From Cyclina sinensis (Eukaryota; Mollusca; Bivalvia; Venerida; Veneridae): DNA of 64,000 nt. Within the stretch, counting starts at the first letter, position 1. Each line of letters starts with the position of its first letter. A program made the position numbers and the translations under genes. The notes below the pieces were generated by a model that saw only the letters and a list, made by a program, of their open reading frames with translations, was not told the origin of the DNA and ran no database searches. Shown piece by piece: positions 14,901 to 23,819 of the stretch. The DNA lies in NCBI GenBank assembly GCA_012932295.1, contig JAAONU010000001.1, positions 23,446,461-23,510,460 of the forward strand. The letters run 5' to 3'.

Positions 14901-17900
14901 GGGTAGACAACATGCGATTTATCTCGTTTAATCGTTTACGAGTTGTCTTTCTTAGAATACAATTTACTCCATGAAACTGATAAATAACGCAATGCAGTTA
15001 TTTTAAGAAATGTCATGCCACTTTTCAAACGGCTTGCGTAAAGATTTATAGGTAATGCGTATCGAAAATTATGATTTTACTTGACGCAATAGACATCACT
15101 TATCTTGGAAAAAATTATGGCATCGCTGGTAAAAATTCTTAGCATGTTTTAAAAGCGTTTAAAAACATGCAATTTACGAAAAATCTAGTTCATTTTTCAT
15201 CGAAAAACGTGCTTTTAGAAGGTTTCAAGAATAATGTATACACAGAAATTATGATTTTCAGCTTACAACGATTATAGAAAACAATATAAAGCTCTTCTTT
15301 TCCCAAAATGTTTCATAAGACATCGCTTAACCGCAAAAAAAATTGTCAAAATATTGAACGCAAATTCGATTTATTTTTAACTTATATGAGTTATAAAAAA
15401 TGTAACTGATTCAAGTTACACCCCTGACTGTATAATGTCATGTGATATGCTAAGGTTATGAACTCTGGATAAGGTAAATAAGTGTCATGACCTTTTGTAC
15501 TGGTCAGTACTGTCAAAAAAATACAGTTGCATCATGATTTAAACCCATTTTGGAAAGATGTATTATATAGCTATTACATACTCTCTTTAAATTCAAATCT
15601 AGAGAAAAGCAAACAAAGTTACTCAGGTAATTTGTGGTACAATCCAGGAATTAGAGTAGCAGGGTCTAGCATTTGTTACCACAGATGGTTATATAGGGGA
15701 ATAATTTTCCTAGGAGATCTTATTAATCAAGAAGGGGAATTCTATACATATCAAGGATTTATTAACACATTTAATGTAAGAACTAATTATTTGGAGTATC
15801 ATGGTCTTTTAGCTTCAGTGAATGAATTTCTTGAGAATAACAATATTAGGCAGTTGCCAAAAAAAACTTTTAACACTACAATGCCTTTAAGTCTTGGAAT
15901 TATAACCAAGGATAAAAAAGGATGCAGATCTATATACAGAGAATTACAGAAAAAGGAAGAATATCCAAAGTCTTTACAAAAATGGGAAAATGAGCTAACA
16001 AACTATGTAGATGTAAACAATCTTAAATGTAATACACTGTATAACAATGTTTTTAGATTCACAAAAGACCCAAAAATAATTTGGTTTCAATATAGAATCA
16101 ATCACAGAATTTTAGCTACAAATTATTTACTAAAAAAAATGAATATTGTAGAAAATGATATGTGTACTTTTTGTCAAAAGGAATCTGAAACTTTGATTCA
16201 TTTGTTCTGTGAGTGTGATGTTAGTAAATTATTTTGGCAACAATTAAAATCTTACATTGAAGGAAAATTTGATATTAACCTGGTAAATTGGAATATTCCA
16301 GATATTTTATTTGGAAGTATCAGCATTGATATGGTTTTAAATAAAATTATACTGTATGCGAAAAACTTCATATATTACAACAGAATAAAAAAATTGAGGC
16401 CATCAATAGAAACTTTCAAAAAACAAATAATTTCTATTTACAATACTGAAAAATATATTGCTAAACAGTCATTTAAAGTTGATGAATTTGAGACTTTATG
16501 GGAAAAGTTTAAGAATGTGGTTTAAATCATGAGATTGTATATTAATAAAAAAATGCCTCAAGTAGAGCCTAGACGGACCAAGAGACCCCCAAGAGACCGC
16601 CCCGCAAAAACTTTAAAAATTTTTAATTAACTCCATTAAAGAGTAGGAAGTAAACAGCCCAAGTTTGCACTGAAAACCTTTTATTTTATTTACTATGAAG
16701 ACTAATCAACCATAAGCTTACTTTCCTTGAATATGACATGTGAAATCTCCTTTATATTTTTAATTTTGGTTTTGTTTCTGACTAAATTACTTAGGAGTTT
16801 TCTATATTTTTTTAACTAATATAGATTTTATAAATGTGTACTGCCTCAATTGTATATTTTAATTGGAGTACAGTCAGATCTGAGTTGAACAGCCAGATAA
16901 CGGAAACAAAAAAATTAACGGGTTAAGACAAATGGCTGCTTAATACAGGTAACAAACATCTATATATTTATATAGTTTGGTTGAAAAAATTTTGTCTCGT
17001 CGTTTAAGCCAGTTAATTGTATAATATATAATTATGTACATTAACCCAGTTTGGACTGTACTTATACATTTAGTTTTGCTTCTTTCTTCAATTCACTGAT
17101 AATACAGAATTGTTTAAAATTACACAGAGGTTTTACCAGTCTAGTGCTTGATGTAATATGTTAAATTTTAGCAGTATACTGTATTTAATATCCCATGTTT
17201 TTTTTTTTTTTTTTTTTGTTTTTTTTTTTTGTAAGTCCCTAAATTAGAGTCACTCAAGGAAATGTTTAAGAACTCAAATTAAAATAGTCAATATTATAAT
17301 TATAAAACCCCATTTTTAACAATCATAAATTTTACATAGCTTGCTAGAAAAATGAAACAATACACTATTGCTTAATTCTGTATACATGTATGTAAAAACC
17401 TTTATTAATATTTCTATGTGAGGTGAAGTGGTGGATGGTTCCCCGACCCCACTACACCGATGACGGGGATAATAAATGGGCAACACTTGTTGCTGAAAAA
17501 TTTAAAAAAAACAACTCTGAAAATGGTAAATAAGTGTCATGACCTTTTGTACTGGTCATTAAATTCAGACAGTGTCAGTGCTATTTATAGAAGGTAAAAA
17601 ATATCCAACTTGCAGAAAAAAGCATATTCAGAAAAGGGAGAATACTGTGAAATCATTTTTGTTCGCGTAGGACGAATTTTCGCGTATTTCGCGCTAGGAA
17701 ATATGCGCGAATTTAAGACCGCGCTTTTATTAAACTAATAAAACACGTTATCCGAATCTTGATCCTGTCCGAAATACCTGCATATATTTTTCCACTCACT
17801 TTTGACCATTAGTTGTTGTTTTTAGCCAATATAACTTGAATAATCGGATGTTTGGCAAATTTTAAATATCTAGCAAAATTAAAATGAAACTTATTATGTT

Positions 17901-20900
17901 TTCTTTTTAAGAATGTTTCATTTGTATTTCCTCAAATTGTTGAACGCTTGTCTGAAGCGTTTACTAATAATTATTACATCGTTGTCTCCATTATTTCGAT
18001 AATTCGTTAAATTCGTTAACTTTTCAATGAGAAACAAACTTTTTTTGATATTAAAACCTATTTTATTCTTTGAGAATGTAAGAATGAAAGCGAATAGAAG
18101 TAACAACACATAAATAGGACATGAACGAGTAAAGGTAATTTTCGCAAGCGGCAATGTTTTTTTTAGCGTAATTGATTAGGGACCGGTTACAAAAGACCTG
18201 TCGCTATCGATCTTTTAATCTGTGCACACTTAACCTGTGTCAATTAACGTCAATTAACAGTTGGACCTGTCAGTTTGTATATTCGAAAGCGGACCGCGGT
18301 AATTGACACGTATACACGCGTTGGTGGTGATCCAGCGTCATGCAGCTGTCGTCTGCTTTTTATGCTGATAAAAAAATTGAATCTGAAATTGAAAATGCGC
18401 GAATTTAGGACCGCGCGAACGTACTTTTTTTGCCGTTTGCGCGAAATTTCATCCCAGCGAATTTAAATGATTTCACAGTACTCCATAAAACTTATTGACA
18501 GTATGTAACTTAACGCTGTCATGGCCATTTGTTCCGGCCAGTAAATTCATTAACTGTCTGCTATTTGTAGAAGTTAAAAAATATCAAACTTGCCAAAAAA
18601 AATTTATCTATTCACTAAGTTCACTTCGGATGCCGCAGATATGTAACGTGCCAGGATCCTGACCTTTGTATTGGTAAGTGAGTGTGTATAGTATGAATTG
18701 AGCCATTGGTGCAAGCAGAGCTTAAGAAAAGCAAAATCCGTAACTATACTGGAAAAAGCCAAGTCCTTAACCAGACTAGAAACGCCAAGTAGTAAGCTAT
18801 GTTCTTCACAATGCTAGAAAAAGCAAGTGGTGCCGTCTGTAAAAAGGCTGTTGTATTTTATATTTTATCAATTATTCTATAATTAAGAATAATATCAATT
18901 GTCTGAAAAGAAATGATGATTGTAGATTAAATAGTAACTCTGCATAAAACAGAAACTAAAAGGCAACGACAGAACTCGGAATCAAAGCACTCTTTAGGGA
19001 ATGATATTCAAGTATACAGGGAGAAAACATGTTCATTTACCTACCTTTCTATTAATGATATTGACCATAAATGTCGGCAAGAAGTTGCTATAGTTAATTT
19101 CTCCCGCACCTGACGTCAAAACGTTCGTCAAATTACGCGCTTCGTCAAATTCTGGGTCGTCATAATCATACCTGATGGGGAAATAACACAAATTAATGTA
19201 GATTTAAGAAATTTCTAAAGATTTAGTTTACATATACTTGAAGTCTTAGCATGATTGCAGTAATGACTGTAACGGTAGGTATATACAATACTAGTTGTTT
19301 TAGGTTCGCACACTGTACAAAGTTAACTCAACAGATCTCTGTAAACACGGCTAAATCTTATTAGAGTGAAATTAGCTATGAGATCGGCAGTCGACGTTCG
19401 ACATTCAATGTAGAGCTGCCCAACCAACATTCGGCTATGCATTAGCAGACATGCTAATACACAGCTGTGCAATCTACGTTCAGCTCTGCATTCAACGAAT
19501 GTAGAGCTGTGCAATCGATATTCAGCTTTACATTCAAAATACAATATTCCTGAATGCAGAGCTATGCATTCGACGTTCAGTACAGATGTGCAATCGATAT
19601 TCAGCTCTACATTCAAAATAAATCATTCCTGAATGTAGAGCTATGCAATCGACGTTCAGCTCTGCATTCACCAATTGTAAAGCTGTGCAATCGAAATTAG
19701 CTCTACATTCAAAATATAATATTCCTGAATGTAAAACTATGCATTGATTGCATGCTCTACAAAAGCTCTACATTCGTTGAATGCAAAGCTGAACGCCGAA
19801 TGCATAGCTCTGCATTCAGGAATATTGTATTTTAAATGTAGAGCTGAATGTCGATTGCACAGCTCTACATTCGTTGAATGCAAAGCTAACCGTCGATTGC
19901 ATAGCTCTACATTCAGGAATATTGTATTTCGAATGTCGAGCTGAAGATCGATTGCACAGCTCTACATTCGGTGACTGCAGAGGTGAACGTCGATTTGCAT
20001 AGCTCTGCATTCAGAAATATTGTATTTTGAATGTTGGTCTGAAAATCGATTCCACAGCTGTACATTTATTCAATGCAGAGCTGAATGTCGATTGCATAAC
20101 TCTAAATTTAAAAATATTTTATTTTGAATGTAGAGTTGAATGTTGATTGCACAGCTCTACATTCGTTGAATGCAGAGCTGAACGTCGAATGCATAGCTCT
20201 ACATTCAGGAATATTGTATTTTGAATGTAGAGCTGAACGTTGATTGCACAGCTCCACATTCGTTGAATGCAGAGCTGGACGTGGAGTGCATAGCTCTACT
20301 TTCAGGAATATTGCGTTTTGAATGTAAAGCTGAACGTTGATTACATAGCTGCACTTTTGGTGAATGCAGAGCTGAACGTCGAACGCATAGCTCTGCATTC
20401 AGGTGTATTTTATTTTGAATGTAGAGCTGAATGTCGAATGCACAGCTCCACATTCGGTGAATGCAGAGCTGAACATTCAGAAATACTGTATTTTGAACGT
20501 AGATTGCACAGCTGTGTATTAGCATATCTGCTAATGCATACCCGAATGTTGATTACACAGCTGTGCAGTGAATGTTAAACATCGATTGCCGATCTCATAG
20601 CTAACTTCACTCTAAATTTTAGCTTATTTCTTAGGGTTATGTTTACATGCATGAACATCTTTGGCGTAGCTGTATTAAAATCGATATTTTCACCTACATT
20701 TGTAACGAATGTTAGATATAAAAGAAGAAAGTTTGTCATTGGTTTAAACTACTGATGCTATGAAACTTTAGGGCAGAATTTGTAATCGTTAGTTTAATTT
20801 CCTCAAATTTAATTTATCTTACCTCAAATGATATTGACATTTATAGCTTTAAACACATCATTTTTGTTTTGTTTATAGTCTAAACTGTTATTCGTTTACT

Positions 20901-23534
20901 AGACGCGTTAAATGTTTGCCAATGTCCGAAAACTATACTCTTGCGGATCATTAATTCTGTACTGTATTTTCGCCGATCATTTTTAAAGGATATTTTTTGT
21001 TTCTTTGTCGTTGTCAAGTTTTAGTAACAACTGTCCTAATTTAAGATGTCTGGAAGTTTTGAAAATGAAAATGAAAACAGCTTGAAAAAAGTTTACTCTT
21101 AGTTTATTCACTTGCAACCGACATCATGAGACATGCCTTCCAGAAGTGATTACTGTACACGGAGTTCGGTCAGTTAAAGTAGTGATGCATTCGCAGTGTG
21201 TAAGGTTGGACGTTTTATTTTAAACACGTGTTTGCGTGTTTTTAATGTAAATATCGTTAAAATCACATGGGAACAACACTGATGATGATGATACGTTAAC
21301 GGATATGATTAGAGTGATGATGTTGATTACATAATACTATTACTGCTGTTAGTTACACCATGCAAACAACGTAACCTTTTTCCTATTACGATTCCAAAGT
21401 TGACGTTTGCAACAACTTTTTGCATGAGGTCATTCATTGACATAGGTTGCCCATTTTTCTCTTGTAAGAACGCCGACGCCACCTCAATTTCCGAAAGGAT
21501 CTTTTCTTCAATGGACACTTTTCCTACACCGAAGTCTCGCAAAGCCTGAAGTGTGAACCTCCGTAACTCTCGCCAACATTCGCCGTACCTAGCTGCCACG
21601 ATTCCTGATAAAGACCAGAAAATGCATTGAATATTAATTCATACATGTATCTTCAATAATGCTGTACCGGTATTGTTTAAAATGTGAGTATCAAATCATA
21701 TGTCTCATTTTGCTGAGCATTTGCGATTGTCGAGCAAATTTGAGTCAACTTTTGTCAAACCGGTGTTAAAACTATAGGTTTTTATCATGTCATTACTGTG
21801 ATTTCCGTTGATTAACTGCCTACCTGATACATTTTGCTTTATCAGTCACCACAAGTTTATCATGCACCTCCTCAATGCACATTCTGACCTTGACGGAACT
21901 ACATTCATTTGTTTATTTTGTGATTTCTTGCATCCTGTTCCTTTATTTTCACATAGATATGTCTTATGTCTTACGAGCAGGTTTCCAGTGAATAAAAGCA
22001 CATTATCTTACTGAGTTGATTACTTAAATCATTTTACAAGCGATACCTTAGCTAAAAAGATCGATTAACCCTGTTCAACATTTGATTCCTTGCATCGGTA
22101 AATTCAAGAAGGCGAAATTGTGAAAACAAACATCCAAGAAATGCACAATGAAATTAAAAGAACGGTAAATTTGTACCTTCTACTAGTTTGAAAATACTCA
22201 ACTGATAAATGTTGAATCGAACAGCTTTTTTAAGTATTAAAGTTTCTCTTACTTTTTGCTAAAAACATTTGGAACTATTTCTTATCAATTTGACACTTGG
22301 CTGTAAATACACATATTACTTCGCGCGACATGAACTCGACAGGCTCTACAGAGCTTTTTTTATTTATTTAAAATTTGAAAAAAGAAACGCAAATGAAAAT
22401 TGAAAACATGATAAATACAATACCAAGCAAGTGTCTGATATTATAAAATTTATCAGGCTTGGCACGAAAAAATTAAGAACTCGGTAGAGCCTCGTCTACA
22501 TTTTCTTCTAAAGCTTGCCTGATAAATTTTATAGTATCAGACACTTGCATGCTACTCTCTGTATAAGTAACGTTTAAACCACAAATGATAACGGTGGCTA
22601 GTTTAGGACACTTCGTTCTTTCGTACTGGCGCGACAGAACGAAAAAACGACATTTTAAAGTTTTGAAGTTTCCTATTGGTGCGCGAGACAGAAAAAAAGA
22701 CGACATTTAAGTGACACCGCGCGCACGACAAGACCAGATTATACAGACAGTGTCTTCGTTCCGTTCTGTCGCACACACCAATACAGAACTTCGAACCGTT
22801 AAAATTTCATCGTTCCGGTATGTCGCGCACACCAATACCAAGAAACGAAAAGTCCTAAATTACCCATCGTGAATAATAAACACTTACGCTTCACGGTTAC
22901 TGATTTTGGCTTCTCTTTTACGAATTATTGAACAGTCAAGTATCGTGAAGGTCAAAGTATTTATGCCGATTACAGATTTTCAGTTTACATTCCCGAAAGA
23001 AGAAACAATTTGACCTGTTCATCACTTTGATGGCTTTGCCAAATAGTTTCTGTGGGGTATGCACTGTAGAGGGCGTTGCTCTAAATCGCATACTAAACTA
23101 GCTTATAGTGTACCACATAGAGTTTCAACATCATGGAACTATTAGCATTTTCTAAAATTTTTAAACAGCTCTACAAACAATAAATAAAACAACTAACCAC
23201 AGCCCTGATAATTGGGAAACAATTTGTTTGTTAGGAAATCCCACCGGTCACTGCATGTCTCGGCGTTCATTACCAGGGCTTCACGTATGACGTCATATCC
23301 GCTCAACACAACAACTAGCTTATTCCCTAAATACCAGCGGAAGACGTTTCCTAACATTTGCGACTCCTTATACAGCACGAAATGGGGCCTTCCTGTTCGG
23401 AGTTTTCTCATTAATGAGACTGAGCCGATGAATGGAATTCCATAATATCCCGGCGGTAGGTTGTTTGGTTTCTTCATCAGAAGTAGTGATACGAAAAACA
23501 CAACAACGATTATAAAAATTAATGTAAGATCCAT
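2946..23534 (-). CDS. Cytochrome P450, CYP2-like (clan 2), gene A, complete, 8 coding exons
   Basis: Predicted ER-anchored heme monooxygenase; the substrate is unknown. Exons in transcript order: 23198-23534, 21376-21604, 19045-19171, 7130-7304, 6516-6652, 5587-5680, 4730-4936, 2946-3130. All introns are GT-AG, with phases 1,2,0,1,0,1,1, and the joined frame is 497 codons including the stop. Visible motifs: an N-terminal hydrophobic anchor, then [10 protein letters not shown] (PPG at 27-29); WRELRR of helix C; I-helix AGTETS; ExxR as EIQR; a PDRF version of the PERF motif; and heme loop FSAGPRSCPG with the ligand Cys near 440. The residue after Cys is Pro where B and D have Leu; the family signature allows this. 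I chose ATG 23534 because it aligns with the MD start of B, D and E; an in-frame GTG 15 bp upstream is not needed. Intron 3 is 11.7 kb and full of repeats. The gene is head-to-head with B. Confidence 0.93.
3384..4480. repeat. Interspersed repeat-like sequence in intron 7 of gene A
   Basis: The first part (to about 3980) carries GTCCGTCCG runs and two similar blocks with GGTTCGCGTCC or GGTTTCGCGTCC, which suggests an old, partly duplicated interspersed element. The second part (about 4085-4480) is strikingly C+T-rich on the plus strand with no coding pattern. I cannot name either. Neither matches the introns of B, D or E. Confidence 0.4.
5020..5399 (+). mobile_element. 3' fragment of a non-LTR retrotransposon (LINE), antisense in intron 6 of gene A
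   Basis: A short frame ending at TAA 5226-5228 reads the C-terminal tail typical of LINE ORF2 proteins. It contains AGHSH, then [11 protein letters not shown], then FHWNQLP and a [12 protein letters not shown] end. The 3' UTR holds a small hairpin (TCCCCGAAAGGGG, about 5353-5365) and finishes in a GATA microsatellite (5381-5399), a usual LINE-tail form. It is heavily 5'-truncated and inactive. The clade (CR1/L2/RTE type) is not certain. Confidence 0.7.
5744..6030 (+). mobile_element. tRNA-derived SINE in intron 5 of gene A
   Basis: The head resembles a tRNA: AGTGGTAAAGCGCTGGACT fits an A box and GAGATCGATCC a B box. A unique body (TATCAGTGCTGTACATTGAGC, CATGCAAAAGAACCAGGG, TCATACGGGAAACCGGTACC in pieces) and a GATAAATAAA tail follow. 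A second copy with the same body sits at 62770-63025 in gene E. That recurrence is the main evidence that this is a SINE rather than a tRNA gene. Confidence 0.75.
6130..6262. mobile_element. Short non-autonomous element with GGGGGCAT-type ends
   Basis: It begins near CAAGAGCTACG and ATGCCCCCGGCG and ends in CCTCCGGGGGCATAAAAA. The same end pattern (CAAGAGCTGTC start, CTTCGGGGGCATAAAAA finish) bounds the much longer insert at 27383-29880. It is therefore probably a deleted member of the same family, in intron 5 of gene A. Confidence 0.5.
6790..7012 (-). mobile_element. Second type of tRNA-derived SINE, intron 4 of gene A
   Basis: On the minus strand the sequence opens with GGGCTTTCGATAGCTCAGTGG, a convincing tRNA-like A-box region, with a degraded B box (GTGTTCAAAGC) about 35 bp later and a non-tRNA body after that. 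The body differs from the SINE at 5744-6030, so it is a separate family or a strongly diverged relative. Confidence 0.55.
7540..8080. repeat. Degenerate ~30-bp tandem repeat in intron 3 of gene A
   Basis: Many imperfect copies of a motif like AAGTCCTTAACAATACTGG followed by AAAAGCC or AGAGCC. A few copies of the same motif recur at about 18720-18830 and 39200-39300, near both edges of the duplicated segment. Confidence 0.75.
8081..9165. other. AT-rich intronic stretch, nothing recognised
   Basis: Within intron 3 of gene A. I see no exon, repeat array or element boundaries. Confidence 0.5.
9166..9590 (-). pseudogene. Frameshifted endonuclease/exonuclease/phosphatase (EEP) domain fragment of a mobile element
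   Basis: The frame contains LYRAPNS, then [11 protein letters not shown] (the GDFN metal-binding/catalytic motif), then a [14 protein letters not shown] segment, all hallmarks of EEP endonucleases carried by non-LTR retrotransposons and Helentrons. The expected terminal SDH motif (SDHCCVSC, stop at 9166-9168) is present but lies in a different frame. At least one frameshift near 9225 has therefore broken it. No helicase or reverse transcriptase is attached, so the parent class is unresolved. It lies in intron 3 of gene A. Confidence 0.7.
9591..11694. other. AT-rich intronic DNA with scattered satellite-like motifs, no gene
   Basis: Isolated CTGTTATAG and GTTACAGTTATTTGTC motifs (about 9900-10650) resemble the dyads of the satellite that starts near 11695. 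They may be decayed outliers of it. No coding sequence is supported. Confidence 0.4.
11287..11360. repeat. Perfect 37-bp tandem duplication
   Basis: Two exact adjacent copies (11287-11323 and 11324-11360), each starting ACCTGGTTACAGTTGCTGG. Perfect identity implies a recent event. Confidence 0.95.
11695..13870. repeat. Satellite array, about 14 units of ~157 bp
   Basis: Units open with variants of CAGTTGTGTACTCAGAC near 11700, 11859, 12017, 12192, 12351, 12464, 12617, 12765, 12920, 13079, 13238, 13398, 13566 and 13728. Each holds a conserved order of blocks: AACCTGTTATAGTTATTTG, GTAACGTGTACGGGTTACTT, then AGTAACCTGGTTCAGTTATT. All three blocks are imperfect dyads with AARTAAC/GTTAYTT arms. 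The array lies in intron 3 of gene A. Confidence 0.85.
13871..15460. other. Intronic DNA without recognised gene; short ACGC microsatellite
   Basis: A CGCACGCACGCA-type microsatellite lies at about 13886-13922. The rest, up to the LINE flank at 15461, shows nothing I can identify. Short overlapping frames on both strands here look like chance. Confidence 0.5.
15507..17524 (+). mobile_element. 5'-truncated L1/Tx1-like LINE with long target-site duplication
   Basis: It is bounded by an exact 34-bp direct repeat (15473-15506 and 17525-17558). A similar prefix (AACTCTG plus five variable bases) may extend this to 46 bp with three mismatches. Inside are the C-terminal part of ORF2 (to 16525), a ~1-kb 3' region with a poly-T run near 17200-17231, a hairpin-like GGTTCCCCGACCCC segment near 17440, and an A-rich 3' end (17496-17511). 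The duplication plus an open frame of over 300 codons imply a fairly recent insertion in intron 3 of gene A, antisense to the gene. Confidence 0.85.
15527..16525 (+). CDS. C-terminal fragment of LINE ORF2 (reverse transcriptase tail with zinc finger)
   Basis: About 330 residues are intact to TAA 16523-16525. The frame is already open at the truncated 5' edge, so no true start exists. Early residues ([23 protein letters not shown]) match the region after the RT domain in L1/Tx1-type LINEs. Later, [14 protein letters not shown] and a CTFC-x7-H-x4-C cluster (about 216-232) form the reverse-transcriptase zinc-binding region. The polymerase palm is missing, so this cannot retrotranspose by itself. 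It is not a host gene. Confidence 0.85.
   Translation: MHHDLNPFWKDVLYSYYILSLNSNLEKSKQSYSGNLWYNPGIRVAGSSICYHRWLYRGIIFLGDLINQEGEFYTYQGFINTFNVRTNYLEYHGLLASVNEFLENNNIRQLPKKTFNTTMPLSLGIITKDKKGCRSIYRELQKKEEYPKSLQKWENELTNYVDVNNLKCNTLYNNVFRFTKDPKIIWFQYRINHRILATNYLLKKMNIVENDMCTFCQKESETLIHLFCECDVSKLFWQQLKSYIEGKFDINLVNWNIPDILFGSISIDMVLNKIILYAKNFIYYNRIKKLRPSIETFKKQIISIYNTEKYIAKQSFKVDEFETLWEKFKNVV
17643..18480. mobile_element. TA-flanked MITE-like element with terminal inverted repeats
   Basis: The ends are inverted copies: TACTGTGAAATCATTT at the left and AAATGATTTCACAGTA at the right, with TA at each edge as the likely target duplication. A GCGCGAATTTA-x-GACCGCGC motif occurs near both ends in the same orientation (about 17704 and 18398). 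There is no transposase. The TA target suggests mobilisation by a Tc1/mariner-type transposase, but that is inference. Confidence 0.75.
19361..20615. mobile_element. Foldback element 1: 29-bp inverted termini enclosing a head-to-head ~97-bp satellite
   Basis: Left terminus 19361-19389 begins TTAGAGTGAAATTAGC; right terminus 20587-20615 is its inverse with one mismatch. Inside, units of about 97 bp (core GAGCTGAACGTCGATTGC, then AGCTCTACATTC, then AGGAATATTGTATTTTGAAT) run in one direction to about 19745 and in the opposite direction from about 19765. Internal TTAGCAGACATGCTAAT-type dyads mirror each other near both ends (about 19444 and 20517). It sits in intron 2 of gene A and is absent at the equivalent point of copy C (about 39840). 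Chance frames in both directions are satellite artefacts. Confidence 0.85.
22428..22547. repeat. Short-loop inverted repeat, 31-bp arms, intron 1 of gene A
   Basis: Arms 22428-22458 and 22517-22547 (CAAGTGTCTGATATTATAAA outward) match with one mismatch and could form a hairpin with a 58-nt loop. They lie at the outer end of the sequence that, in copy C, forms one arm of the large inverted repeat at 40876-42482. Confidence 0.8.
22610..22855. repeat. Imperfect inverted repeat with GTGCGCGACA motifs
   Basis: Left part contains GGCGCGACAGAACGAA and CCTATTGGTGCGCGAGACAG; right part carries the inverted equivalents (TTCTGTCGCACACACCAATA, TGTCGCGCACACCAATAC). A corresponding, partly deleted copy is at about 42530-42710. 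It is probably an old MITE present before the tandem duplication. Confidence 0.55.
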
Positions 23535-23630
23535 GTTTTCAATGTACACAGCCAGCCCTTTTTTATTTCAGAAGTATTACAAAAATGCAAATGTTCCAGT
23601 ATTTGATAAAATGTGTTCATGTACTCAGTT

Positions 23631-23641
23631 CTTATATATAT
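23631..23641 (-). promoter_or_regulatory. Candidate TATA box of gene A
   Basis: ATATATATAAG on the minus strand, about 97-107 bp upstream of ATG 23534. The same motif is kept in copy C at 43515-43526. Distance and conservation support a core promoter; transcription start is unknown. Confidence 0.5.
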
Positions 23642-23819
23642 CCGTTTATTTCATCCATATTTTCTTGTTTGTCACAACCTGTTTTATGTATGCATATATT
23701 TATCTAGAACGTGGGGTATCTGGATATGTGAATACGCATTGCAAAAAATAAAAACCCTGTATCAGTTTGGATCTTAATTAAGAAGTAGATTCCTATTGGT
23801 GGAGATTTAACAACAACAA

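Noticed and set aside
15527..16525. Host protein-coding gene inside intron 3 of A
   Set aside because: Residues match the C-terminal region of LINE ORF2, and target-site duplications flank it.
23535..23549. Upstream in-frame start for gene A (five extra residues before MD)
   Set aside because: It would start with GTG. The ATG at 23534 aligns with the starts of B, D and E.
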